A stretch of DNA of 64,000 nt, from contig NZ_LJAL01000003.1 of assembly GCF_001419985.1 (NCBI RefSeq), positions 372,001 to 436,000 on the forward strand. Reading direction: 5' to 3'. A program made the position numbers and the translations under genes. The DNA comes from Loktanella sp. 5RATIMAR09 (GTDB taxonomy: Bacteria > Pseudomonadota > Alphaproteobacteria > Rhodobacterales > Rhodobacteraceae). The notes below the pieces were generated by a model. The model was not told the DNA's origin and did no database searches. It saw only the letters and a program-made list of their open reading frames with translations. Positions 1-7,715 of the stretch are shown in pieces (position 1 is the first letter of the stretch; every line of letters begins with the position of its first letter).

Positions 1-564
1 GCTTAGCCCCGTCACATACGGCTTTTCCGCCGCGCGGCGCATCGGATTGCCATGGCCAAAGCGCACGCCGTGGCGTTCATCCACGAAATCCAGATGGGCA
101 TCAATCTGGACCACATGGATCGGCCCTTGATCGTCAAAGGCGTTGATGCAGGGAATGTTCACCGAATGATCACCGCCCAAAACCACAGGGATCGCACCGG
201 CGGCAAGGATTTTGCGCACGCCGAATTCGATATTCGCATGGCTTTGGAGGGTATCGGTATGCACGATGTCCGCGTCACCGATATCCACGATCGTCACCTC
301 GGCAGGGTCGAGATAGGTGACATCATCCTCATGGTCATAGGCACCTGCGTGACCGAAGGAAAACAGGGTCGATGCCTCGCGGATCGCACGCGGCCCCATG
401 CGCGCACCCGAGCGCCACTGTGTGCCGGCATCAAAGGGCGCGCCCATGACCGCAACATCGGCCTTGATCGCATCCCAGTCCGCCACGTAGGGGTATTTTC
501 CAAAGGTGCAGATGCCCACAAACGGCAAATTCAGCCGTCCACCCTCATAGCCATGATTTGCCAT
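1..564 (-). CDS. speB: Agmatinase/ureohydrolase-family protein, 3' end cut by window
   Basis: The first 188 residues of a ureohydrolase are visible; the C-terminus lies beyond position 1. Enzymes of this family hydrolyse a guanidino compound (agmatine, guanidinobutyrate or similar) to urea and an amine in the cytoplasm with a binuclear Mn centre. Metal-ligand motifs are present: GGDHS with His133, and DAHLD with Asp155, His157 and Asp159. The remaining metal motif expected near the C-terminus is outside the window. The ATG at 564 follows a clear AAAGGAG ribosome-binding site. Substrate cannot be settled: agmatinase is the family default, guanidinobutyrase or guanidinopropionase are alternatives. 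It lies downstream of the ABC ATPase on the same strand with a 78-base gap. Confidence 0.85.
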   Translation of the reverse strand, partial: MANHGYEGGRLNLPFVGICTFGKYPYVADWDAIKADVAVMGAPFDAGTQWRSGARMGPRAIREASTLFSFGHAGAYDHEDDVTYLDPAEVTIVDIGDADIVHTDTLQSHANIEFGVRKILAAGAIPVVLGGDHSVNIPCINAFDDQGPIHVVQIDAHLDFVDERHGVRFGHGNPMRRAAEKPYVTGLS

Positions 565-642
565 AAACGGCTCCTTTCCCTTATCAAATACAGGGGGAAC
601 TATGGCCGATCTCGAAAGGCGCTGTAAGGGCAATTTTCGGTG

Positions 643-1728
643 CTAGCCGCCTGTGCGCGGAAACACAAAACACCGGTCGCGGCGGATCATCAGCCACAGC
701 GGCATGCCGGGTTTCGGCAGAAATACCGACGGCACAATCGCCTTCAGGATCGAGCCGTCAAAATCCATGCGGAATTCCACAAGGCTGGAGGCCCCCATAA
801 AGCGCGCCCGTTCCACCACGCCGCGCGCGGCAGTGCCGTCTTCCACTGTCGGATTCGGGCCGCGCCCAGCGCGATCAAAGTCGATCTTGAGGTGCTGGGG
901 GCGGATCACGATATCCACCTCGGTCCCGTCAGGCACACCAGGGGCAAGGAACTGGCCAAAGGGCGTATCAGTCAGCGCGCCTTGCACCTTACCTTCCAGC
1001 ACATTGATATCACTAAAGAAAGCAGCCGCAGCCTTGTCCTTGGGCGTATTATAGATGTTGTAGGGCGCGCCCCGTTGGACAACCTTGCCGTTGCGCATCA
1101 GGGCGATCTCATCGGCCATGCGCATCGCCTCGCCCGGCTCGTGGGTGACCAGCAAGACAGCCGTGCCTTCGCTCTTGAGCACCTCAAGCGTTTCGTCGCG
1201 GATATCATCGCGCAGGCGGTCATCAAGGCCAGAGAACGGCTCATCCATCAACATGATGCGCGGACGCGGCGCAAGGGCACGGGCCAGCGCAATGCGCTGT
1301 TGTTCGCCGCCTGACAACTGATGGGGGTAATCATCAATATAGGCAGACATGCCGACTTTGGCCAACAGCTCATGCACGCGATCATTCGCTTTGCGGTTTT
1401 GCAGCCCGAAGGCCACGTTTTGCCCGACAGTCAGATGTGGAAACAGCGCAAAATCCTGAAACATCAACCCGATATGGCGCTGTTCGGGCGGTAGCGAAAC
1501 ATCGCCATCACAAACCAGCTTGCCATCGACAAGGATCGTCCCGCTGCTTTGCTTTTCTACCCCTGCTATAATGCGCAAAGTCGTGGATTTACCGCAGCCT
1601 GACGGGCCCAGCAAACAGGTTACCTGCCCTGGCATCACCGTCAGGCTCACGTCATCGACGACGCGGCGTCCGCCAAAGTCTTTGACGATGTGGCTGATCT
1701 CAAGGCGGGGGGCTGGCATAAAGGGCAT
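643..1728 (-). CDS. ABC transporter ATP-binding protein, Fe(III)/polyamine (FbpC/PotA) type
   Basis: A 361-residue nucleotide-binding subunit of an importer. Walker A GPSGCGKST is at 41-49, the signature LSGGEQQR at 138-145, Walker B IMLMDEP at 158-164 and the H-loop histidine near 196. The roughly 120-residue C-terminal extension has the TOBE-like regulatory arrangement usual for ferric-iron, polyamine or sulfate importers. It should energise import at the inner face of the cytoplasmic membrane. No permease or binding-protein gene lies beside it: the neighbours are an agmatinase-family gene and an SDR gene on the same strand. The substrate is therefore unknown and its membrane partners must be encoded elsewhere. 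The start at 1728 could be replaced by the ATG three codons in. Confidence 0.9.
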   Translation of the reverse strand: MPFMPAPRLEISHIVKDFGGRRVVDDVSLTVMPGQVTCLLGPSGCGKSTTLRIIAGVEKQSSGTILVDGKLVCDGDVSLPPEQRHIGLMFQDFALFPHLTVGQNVAFGLQNRKANDRVHELLAKVGMSAYIDDYPHQLSGGEQQRIALARALAPRPRIMLMDEPFSGLDDRLRDDIRDETLEVLKSEGTAVLLVTHEPGEAMRMADEIALMRNGKVVQRGAPYNIYNTPKDKAAAAFFSDINVLEGKVQGALTDTPFGQFLAPGVPDGTEVDIVIRPQHLKIDFDRAGRGPNPTVEDGTAARGVVERARFMGASSLVEFRMDFDGSILKAIVPSVFLPKPGMPLWLMIRRDRCFVFPRTGG

Positions 1729-1822
1729 TATCCCTGACGAAAACTATTGGGTATAGCGCACCTAACAACAGTTTTGCTGCGGGGCAAGGTCCACACCCTG
1801 CCCCTTCGTTTTTTCAAACGAC

Positions 1823-2602
1823 TTAAATCGTGGCGTTGATCGCGCCGCCGTCCAGAACGATGTTCTGACCCACGATAAAGCCTGCATGGTTCGAGCACAG
1901 GAACGCACACATCGCGCCGAATTCGGCAGCGGTTCCATAGCGGCGGGCAGGAATTGTCGCCTCGCGCTGGGCCTTGGCGGCCGCGATATCAATGCCTTGC
2001 GCCGTCGCAACACCGGTATCAAGGCTGACCGCGCGATCCGTGGCGTGAATACCGGGCAGCATATTGTTGATATTGACGCCGAACTGGGCCACCTGACGCG
2101 CGGTGCCCGCGGCATAGCCTGTCAAACCTGCACGGGCCGAGTTTGACAGCCCCAACTGCGGGATCGGCGCCTTCACAGAACCGGAGGTGATGTTCACAAC
2201 GCGGCCCCAGCCCTTGTCGATCATGCCGGGCATCAGCGCCTTCATCAACGCAATGGGTGCCAGCATATTGGCATCAAGCGCTGCAATGAAATCGTCGCGA
2301 TCCCAGTCGGACCACAGGCCAGGAGGCGGGCCACCGGCGTTATTGACCAGAATATCGACGCCCTCAGCTTCCTTGAGCAGCGCATCACGGCCTTCCTGCG
2401 TGGACACATCTGCCGCCACAGTGACAACATCAACGCCATATTTGCTGCGAATGTCTGCCGCTGCCGCTTCAAGCGCTTCTGCGCCGCGTGCGTTCATGAC
2501 AAGATTGACGCCCGCTTCGGCCAAGGCTTCGGCGCACCCGCGCCCCAAACCCTTTGATGATGCACAAACCAGTGCGCGCTTGCCTTTGATCCCGAGATCC
2601 AT
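1823..2602 (-). CDS. SDR-fold protein with non-canonical active site
   Basis: A 259-residue Rossmann-fold short-chain dehydrogenase/reductase homologue. The cofactor loop (ASSKGLGRG, 14-22) and NNAG (87-90) are present, as is Ser140 in the NITS strand. The catalytic YxxxK is not: at the positions expected from Ser140 (+13 and +17) there are Ser153 and Arg157, in the stretch GLSNSARAGLTG. The intact SDR at 63136-63894 has Tyr and Lys at exactly these offsets, which supports the alignment. It may bind NAD(P) without classical SDR chemistry, or use another mechanism. The start at 2602 was chosen because AAGGGGAAG precedes it; an upstream frame extension to 2644 lacks such a site. It is divergent from the Hint-domain gene. 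Confidence 0.85.
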   Translation of the reverse strand: MDLGIKGKRALVCASSKGLGRGCAEALAEAGVNLVMNARGAEALEAAAADIRSKYGVDVVTVAADVSTQEGRDALLKEAEGVDILVNNAGGPPPGLWSDWDRDDFIAALDANMLAPIALMKALMPGMIDKGWGRVVNITSGSVKAPIPQLGLSNSARAGLTGYAAGTARQVAQFGVNINNMLPGIHATDRAVSLDTGVATAQGIDIAAAKAQREATIPARRYGTAAEFGAMCAFLCSNHAGFIVGQNIVLDGGAINATI

Positions 2603-2727
2603 CGTGTCTTCCCCTTTATGTATTGGTCCGCGACGATCTAGCACTGCTGCCTCGCTTCGGCAAACGAAACGCGCAATTGTGCGATCATGCTTGGCCTAAA
2701 GCCAAAGCGAGTGTTACTCAAAGCGAT

Positions 2728-3690
2728 ATGAACCAGCGTCCGATTACAGTCGATATATTTCCCGCAACCAAGGTGATCGCCAGCGATGGCGTGACCAAAG
2801 GCGAGACGCTGTCATTCGCCGATGAACTGGTGATGGATGATGTCTACCGGATGGATGCCGATGCAGGACTGACCCCGCTTGAACTGATTGCAGAGGACAA
2901 GGGGCTGCGACGGGCAGATCCGCCCGGCAATATCGTGCATCTTGACAGCTGCCTGACGCTTATGGCGCCTGACGGGGACACGCATGAAGCGCTTGTTCTG
3001 GTCGAAGTCGAAGATGATAACGTCGCAGATATTTTCCTGCTGCCATTGGGTGAACTGCAACCTGCTGTCGATTATCGACTCGTCGGTCTGGAACGTCACA
3101 CAGCAACCCGCCGCTTTGCCGAAGCCGCCAGCGGGTCTTTTGCCCGCGGAACACGCATTACCATGAGCAATGGAGAAATGCGCCCGATTGAAACACTTGT
3201 CACGGGAGATATGGTGCTGACCCGTGACGCAGGCAAACAGCCTATCCGCCATATCGGGCAGGCCACAATGCGCGCCTCGGGCAGCTTTGCGCCGGTCGTG
3301 ATCACCAAAGGCGCCTTGCACAACGAGGCCGATCTGGTGGTGCGCCCTGACCACCGTTTGTTCATTTACCAGCGCGAAGACGAGCTTGGCGCCGGACGCG
3401 CCGAAGTCCTGATCAAGGCACGCCATCTGGTGGATCACACAACAGTCCTGCGGCGGCGTGGCGGATTTGTGGATTACTTCCAGCTGATCTTTGATGACCA
3501 CCACATCATCTACGCCGAAGGAATCGCAGCAGAGTCGCATCTGATCAGCGCGCAAACACGCCACGGCCTGCCCGCCGGCGTCTCCTCACCGGATCACGCG
3601 CACCGTCCGCATCTCGATTACGAGGTCCAGAACAGCCTTATTCCGGCACAAAAGGCGGTGTCTTTGCTGCGCAAGGCATCAACGCGCTAG
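2728..3690 (+). CDS. Hint-domain protein (hedgehog/intein-like)
   Basis: A 320-residue acidic protein. Residues 1-130 form an unassigned N-terminal region without a signal peptide. From about 137 there is a Hint module of the kind common in Rhodobacterales: SFARGT at 137-142, the IETL-TGD segment at 154-161, QPIRHIG at 171-177 and PDHRLFI near 207-213. Hint domains carry out N-S or N-O acyl shifts that cleave or splice proteins. The residue opening the module is Ser137, where the family usually has Cys (CFxxGT). The ATG at 2728 begins an N-terminus (MNQRPITVDIF) that reads like a Hint-protein start; the frame is open upstream to 2623, but that part has no protein-like character. Role unknown. 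Confidence 0.8.
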   Translation: MNQRPITVDIFPATKVIASDGVTKGETLSFADELVMDDVYRMDADAGLTPLELIAEDKGLRRADPPGNIVHLDSCLTLMAPDGDTHEALVLVEVEDDNVADIFLLPLGELQPAVDYRLVGLERHTATRRFAEAASGSFARGTRITMSNGEMRPIETLVTGDMVLTRDAGKQPIRHIGQATMRASGSFAPVVITKGALHNEADLVVRPDHRLFIYQREDELGAGRAEVLIKARHLVDHTTVLRRRGGFVDYFQLIFDDHHIIYAEGIAAESHLISAQTRHGLPAGVSSPDHAHRPHLDYEVQNSLIPAQKAVSLLRKASTR

Positions 3691-3703
3691 GCCCACGCCC
3701 CCA

Positions 3704-4307
3704 TCAGAGCCCGTCCTCTTCAAGAACAATCACAATTGTTCCTTCTCGTGCTGTTCCGTTATGATCGACCTGCGCCTCCAGATCACCGCCCGCAAAGGCA
3801 GACACCGGATTGCCCAGCAAGACCCCTGTCATCTCCCCCACAAATCCCAGTGTCTGTCCGCCGCCACCCAGCGCGCCCGCATAGTTGAGCGGCATATCCT
3901 GCCCCACAGCGTTGCTTTGCAGGTCAATCGCTCCGGCATAATCGGCAATATCGCTATCGGAACTGCCCCCGAAAATACGCGTCACGGCCCCTTGGGCCGC
4001 ACTGGTGTCAAAATCAATCTGCAAATCCGCATCGCCGAACAGGATGATCGGCTGGCTGCCCGTCTCGACCCGCAGTGTTGCAAAACCACTCAAGGACATG
4101 GTGCCGGTCGAGGGGATGCTTTCCTCAGCCGTCATAGCCATGCCCACGACACCAACCACAGGGTCGCCCAGAACCCGCAGTTTTTGTCCCTCGTAGATAT
4201 CAAGCCGCGCAAGGCGGGGATCAATCCCGCTGCCGCCCCCCCCCCCCCCCCCCGCCGCAGGCCGCAAGGCAAAGCAACAGACCGACGGCACATGCATAGT
4301 GTTTCAT
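3704..4307 (-). CDS. Surface-type lipoprotein gene interrupted at a poly-G tract (possible phase-variable gene)
   Basis: The ATG at 4307, preceded by AAGGGGG, encodes a lipoprotein signal (MKHYACAVGLLLCLAAC) with lipobox LAAC, followed by a run of Gly codons. In the sequence given, the tract is 18 G on the coding strand (4236-4253) and this frame stops soon after (GRQRD then TGA). The rest of the protein, about 180 residues starting SGIDPRLARLDIYEG and ending at 3704, is in another frame. Removing one G (or adding two) fuses signal and body into a protein of about 200 residues. The body is rich in beta-strand patterns (GDADLQIDF, YAGALGGGGQT) and resembles the interrupted gene at 6072-6686. 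Either the gene switches by slipped-strand mispairing or the tract length is a sequencing error. Function unknown. Confidence 0.75.
4236..4253. repeat. Homopolymer tract C18 (G18 on the coding strand)
   Basis: Eighteen consecutive C on the plus strand, lying just after the lipobox codons of the lipoprotein gene at 3704-4307. The tract length decides whether the signal peptide is in frame with the protein body: 17 or 20 would be in frame, 18 is not. It is by far the longest homopolymer I see in the window. Confidence 0.95.
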
Positions 4308-4340
4308 TGCAGCCCCCTTGCCGGACGCAATACCAGCGAA

Positions 4341-4356
4341 AACCAAATCTTTGGTT
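4341..4356. promoter_or_regulatory. Perfect inverted repeat in the lipoprotein-prfC divergent region
   Basis: AACCAAA-TC-TTTGGTT, a perfect 7-base palindrome with a 2-base centre. It lies 34 bases upstream of the lipoprotein start and 53 bases upstream of prfC, where an operator for either gene would be expected. No regulator is identifiable from the sequence. Confidence 0.45.
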
Positions 4357-4408
4357 AAGCACACTGTCCCGATTGCCCTTTCCCGCCCGAACGCATAAAG
4401 CGTGAGCC

Positions 4409-6004
4409 ATGACAAATCGCCCTGCCCTTCCCCCTGAAATCGCCCGCCGCCGGACCTTTGCGATCATCTCGCACCCTGACGCAGGCAAGACGACGCTGAC
4501 TGAAAAGTTCCTGCTTTATGGTGGCGCTATTCAGATGGCCGGACAGGTGCGCGCCAAAGGCGAAGCTCGGCGCACGCGGTCCGACTTCATGCAAATGGAA
4601 AAGGACCGCGGTATCTCTGTGTCCGCTTCTGCGATGTCGTTCGACTTTGAAAAGTACCGGTTCAACCTTGTTGACACCCCCGGCCACTCGGATTTCTCTG
4701 AGGATACCTATCGCACGCTGACCGCTGTGGATGCCGCCGTGATGGTGATCGACGGGGCCAAGGGTGTGGAAAGCCAGACACAAAAACTCTTTGAGGTGTG
4801 CCGTTTGCGCGACCTGCCCATTTTGACCTTTTGCAACAAGATGGACCGCGAAAGCCGCGATACCTTCGATATCATTGACGAAATCCAAGAAAATCTTGCA
4901 ATTGATGTCACACCAGCATCCTGGCCCATCGGCGTCGGGCGCGAATTCATCGGCTGCTATGATATTTTGCGCGACAAGCTCGAACTGATGGACCGCGCAG
5001 ACCGCAACAAGGTTGCTGAAAGCATCCAGATCAGCGGTTTGGATGATCCCAAACTGGCCGAACATGTGCCTGCACATCTGCTGGAAAAATTCCTTGAAGA
5101 GATCGAAATGGCCAAGGAACTGCTCCCCAAGCTGGATCCTGCGGCGCTCTTGAACGGGTCCATGACACCGATCTGGTTCGGCTCTGCGATGAATTCGTTT
5201 GGCGTCAAGGAACTGATGGACGGTCTGGCCACTTATGGCCCTGAGCCGCAAATCCAATCCGCCCAACCGCGCAACATCGCGCCTGAGGAAACGAAGGTGG
5301 CGGGGTTTGTGTTCAAGGTGCAGGCCAACATGGACCCCAAGCACCGCGACCGCGTGGCCTTTGTGCGCCTTGCATCGGGCCATTTCGAACGCGGCATGAA
5401 GCTCACCCATGTCCGTTCCAAAAAACAGATGGCGATCACAAACCCCGTGCTGTTTCTTGCCGCCGACCGCGAGTTGGCAGAAGAGGCATGGGCTGGTGAC
5501 ATTATCGGCATCCCGAACCACGGCCAGCTCCGCATCGGTGATACGCTGACCGAGGGCGAGGCGATCCGTGTTTCCGGCATCCCGTCCTTTGCGCCCGAAC
5601 TTTTGCAAACCTGCCGCGCGGGCGATCCGATGAAGGCCAAACACCTTGAAAAGGCCCTGATGCAATTTGCCGAAGAAGGCGCGGCCAAAGTGTTCAAACC
5701 GACCTTCGGCTCGGGCTTTATCGTGGGTGTCGTGGGGGCGCTGCAGTTCGAGGTGCTTGCCAGCCGGATCGAGCTGGAATACGGGCTTCCCGTCCGGTTC
5801 GAGGCCTCGCAATTCACCTCGGCCCGCTGGGTTGCAGGCGAACAGACAGCAGTCGATAAATTCGTGGCGGCCAACAAACAGCACATTGCCACCGATAACG
5901 ATGGCGACACAGTGTTTCTAACGCGCCTGCAATGGGACATCGACCGTGTGGGCCGCGATTACCCCGACATCAACCTGACCGCGACAAAAGAGATGATGGT
6001 TTAG
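4409..6004 (+). CDS. prfC: Peptide chain release factor 3 (RF3)
   Basis: A 531-residue translational GTPase, the normal length for RF3. It binds the ribosome after peptide release and drives RF1/RF2 dissociation; it also limits readthrough and supports quality control after miscoding. G-motifs are complete: SHPDAGKTT (21-29), RGIS in switch I (68-71), DTPGH (89-93) and NKMD (143-146). The RF3-specific C-terminal domain with FGSGFIVGVVGALQFEV is present. It is flanked on the left by the divergent G-tract lipoprotein gene and on the right by a same-strand interrupted lipoprotein gene that starts 68 bases after its stop. Identification is secure. Confidence 0.98.
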   Translation: MTNRPALPPEIARRRTFAIISHPDAGKTTLTEKFLLYGGAIQMAGQVRAKGEARRTRSDFMQMEKDRGISVSASAMSFDFEKYRFNLVDTPGHSDFSEDTYRTLTAVDAAVMVIDGAKGVESQTQKLFEVCRLRDLPILTFCNKMDRESRDTFDIIDEIQENLAIDVTPASWPIGVGREFIGCYDILRDKLELMDRADRNKVAESIQISGLDDPKLAEHVPAHLLEKFLEEIEMAKELLPKLDPAALLNGSMTPIWFGSAMNSFGVKELMDGLATYGPEPQIQSAQPRNIAPEETKVAGFVFKVQANMDPKHRDRVAFVRLASGHFERGMKLTHVRSKKQMAITNPVLFLAADRELAEEAWAGDIIGIPNHGQLRIGDTLTEGEAIRVSGIPSFAPELLQTCRAGDPMKAKHLEKALMQFAEEGAAKVFKPTFGSGFIVGVVGALQFEVLASRIELEYGLPVRFEASQFTSARWVAGEQTAVDKFVAANKQHIATDNDGDTVFLTRLQWDIDRVGRDYPDINLTATKEMMV

Positions 6005-6071
6005 GCTTACGATTGCCAGACCTACATAAGTTCGTTAAGAAATCCCTAACGACTTGTATGGGATTGATTAA

Positions 6072-6686
6072 ATGTACGCGAATTTGAAATTATACGCCGC
6101 GACCGCAGCAATTGTACTCGTTGCAGGATGCGGTGGCAGTGGCGGCGGTGCGGGCGGACCCAATTTCGAAGAATTAAGCGATGAATTCTTGGATCTTGCA
6201 GAGCGGTCACCCGTCATAGGCGGTTAGAGATTCGTCCCAAGTGATCTGCCCACGACCGGTGGCGCGAACTATAACGGCGTCATTGGCGTGTTTTCAAATG
6301 GTCCCGAGGACTTCGCGCTCCTGGGTGACCTGCAAATGACCGCAAGTTTCTCGGATGATACAATCTCTGGCGGCGCTGACAACTTTTCAGATAGTGACGG
6401 CGAGACGTACAGCGGCAGGATCCCGATCACAAATGGGTTTATCTTCCGTGATGATGACCCGGACCTCGCAACGTTCGAGGCCTTCTTTGACGGCGAACTG
6501 GTTTATGATCCAACCGGAGATGTCCTTACTGTGACCACAGACATGATTGGTGATTTCTACGGGGATCAGTATGAATTTGTTAGTGGTATTGTGACGGGCA
6601 CTGTCTCAGGCGGCGGCGACGTTGTGACAATCGGAACGACAACGGACGGCAGCGACACTTTCTCAGCGTTCATCGCTGAAAGATAG
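6072..6686 (+). pseudogene. Lipoprotein gene with in-frame TAG, paralogue of the 3704-4307 gene
   Basis: The ATG at 6072 starts a lipoprotein signal (MYANLKLYAATAAIVLVAGC, lipobox VAGC) followed by a Gly-rich linker. After 51 codons there is an in-frame TAG at 6225-6227. The same frame then runs open to 6686 with a well-formed acidic, beta-rich body (PTTGGANYNGVIGVF and on). With readthrough the product would be about 203 residues, nearly the size of the repaired G-tract lipoprotein. The two share a P(S/T)TG...(S/N)G...LLGD/LFGDADLQ pattern and overall layout. It is either a nonsense-mutated pseudogene, a gene depending on readthrough, or carries a base error. An internal GTG at 6288 could express only the body without export. 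Confidence 0.7.
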
Positions 6687-6737
6687 CACCCCTACCTGAA
6701 CGAAACCGCCTGTCCATGCGCATCTAGTTCTTGCTTC

Positions 6738-6783
6738 GCCGTCTCATGTAATTAGTGTTTCATGAGACGGCAGACTTGTCTGC
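6738..6783. repeat. Two abutting perfect inverted repeats before the 6790 gene
   Basis: First repeat: GCCGTCTCATG, a 12-base loop, then CATGAGACGGC (6738-6748 and 6761-6771). Second: GCAGAC-TT-GTCTGC (6770-6783), sharing two bases with the first. The pair ends 6 bases before the GTG at 6790, so in RNA it would occupy the ribosome-binding region of that gene. It could be a translational control element, an operator pair or the terminator of the upstream gene; there is no T run. Confidence 0.6.
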
Positions 6784-6789
6784 GAGACT

Positions 6790-7569
6790 GTGACCGCGCA
6801 TAACGACCTTGATCGGTTTAGAGAGGTCCGGCGCGTGGACAAGCCAACCCAGACATTCCCCGGCGGGATCGGTGGCCTGATCCCGCAACACCAAAAACGT
6901 CGTGCACAACTGACCGGTGCGGATCTGCCGCCGTTGGGCGTCGATTTTGAAGCGCTCAAGACCCTGCCCTTGCCCCCCCAAACCATGCCGCGCCCCGAGG
7001 GGCTGAGCCGCGTTGAAAAAAAGCGCCATATGCTGCTGGGCGAATTGCAAGGCTATTGCGAACTGGCGCTGTTGCATGGCCTTCTGATCTCGCATCTGCG
7101 CAAACACAGCTATCCAGAACGTGCACCCGCATTGTTCCGGCGGCTTTGGGCCGAGCAAGAGGCGTGGCTATTGGACACCCTGCCAACCCGCTGGCTGATT
7201 TCTGCGATCATCACCTTTGCAGAACACGGCGCAAGCGAGGCAGACCGCAATCTTGCTGCGCGGATGAACATCCTGTTCTCGCTGATGAAGATCTATGAGG
7301 CCGAGCGCGCCTTTTCCGGCCATCCCCCACAAACGCCGTTCCGGACGCAAAACCGCAACAAATCCCCCTTACCGATGGGAATGAAGGATTTCTCGGTCCT
7401 GCAAGGCGATCTGGAGGCAAACCTTCTTGCCCCGCTCTGGCGCGACGCCGAACAGGCACCAGCCATCGGTAGCCTGACACGGCACCTGCTTGCGTTGCTC
7501 AACAGCGATGACGGCACTGTCTTTCGCCGCTTTGCCCTGATGCGCGAAAAAGCCACGAAAGCCCGTTGA
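6790..7569 (+). CDS. Hypothetical protein of 259 residues
   Basis: I do not recognise this protein. It is soluble in appearance, with no signal peptide or membrane segment. The first 70 residues are Pro-rich and basic (PGGIGGLIPQHQKRR), followed by a helical region of about 150 residues with hydrophobic heptads and many Arg. It starts at GTG 6790; no good ribosome-binding site is visible because the start is covered by two inverted repeats, and the next ATG is about 60 codons in (at MPRPEGL). Codon usage matches its neighbours, so it is probably a real gene. The downstream DEAD-box gene is on the same strand 146 bases later. Confidence 0.7.
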   Translation: MTAHNDLDRFREVRRVDKPTQTFPGGIGGLIPQHQKRRAQLTGADLPPLGVDFEALKTLPLPPQTMPRPEGLSRVEKKRHMLLGELQGYCELALLHGLLISHLRKHSYPERAPALFRRLWAEQEAWLLDTLPTRWLISAIITFAEHGASEADRNLAARMNILFSLMKIYEAERAFSGHPPQTPFRTQNRNKSPLPMGMKDFSVLQGDLEANLLAPLWRDAEQAPAIGSLTRHLLALLNSDDGTVFRRFALMREKATKAR

Positions 7570-7715
7570 ACGCAGGCGTTTCCGCGCTCAGCTTGACGGT
7601 AACAGGCATTTCCGCTATCGCATCTGCACGGCTCGCAAGGGCCTACGACGCGGGACGCTCGGAAAAATGCGTCCTTTCACAACATGCGGACCGAAACCGC
7701 ATCCAAAGGACGTAT

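Noticed and set aside
1760-1815. Hairpin GGGGCA...TGCCCC followed by T-rich sequence as a terminator for the SDR gene
   Set aside because: The T run follows the stem on the plus strand, whereas the genes here are on the minus strand, so it cannot serve as their intrinsic terminator.
4355-5884. Long open frame on the minus strand opposite prfC (about 500 codons)
   Set aside because: It is the complement of a highly conserved GTPase gene; the translation is His/Arg/Gly-rich and non-protein-like, and it arises from the GC codon bias of prfC.
6031-6050. CtrA-like site TTAA-N7-CTAA upstream of the interrupted lipoprotein gene
   Set aside because: One half-site deviates from TTAA-N7-TTAA and a single imperfect match in a short gap is expected by chance.
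6288-6686. Independent small cytoplasmic gene starting at GTG 6288
   Set aside because: It is in the same frame as the upstream lipoprotein signal with only a TAG between, so a single interrupted gene is the simpler reading. No ribosome-binding site precedes the GTG.
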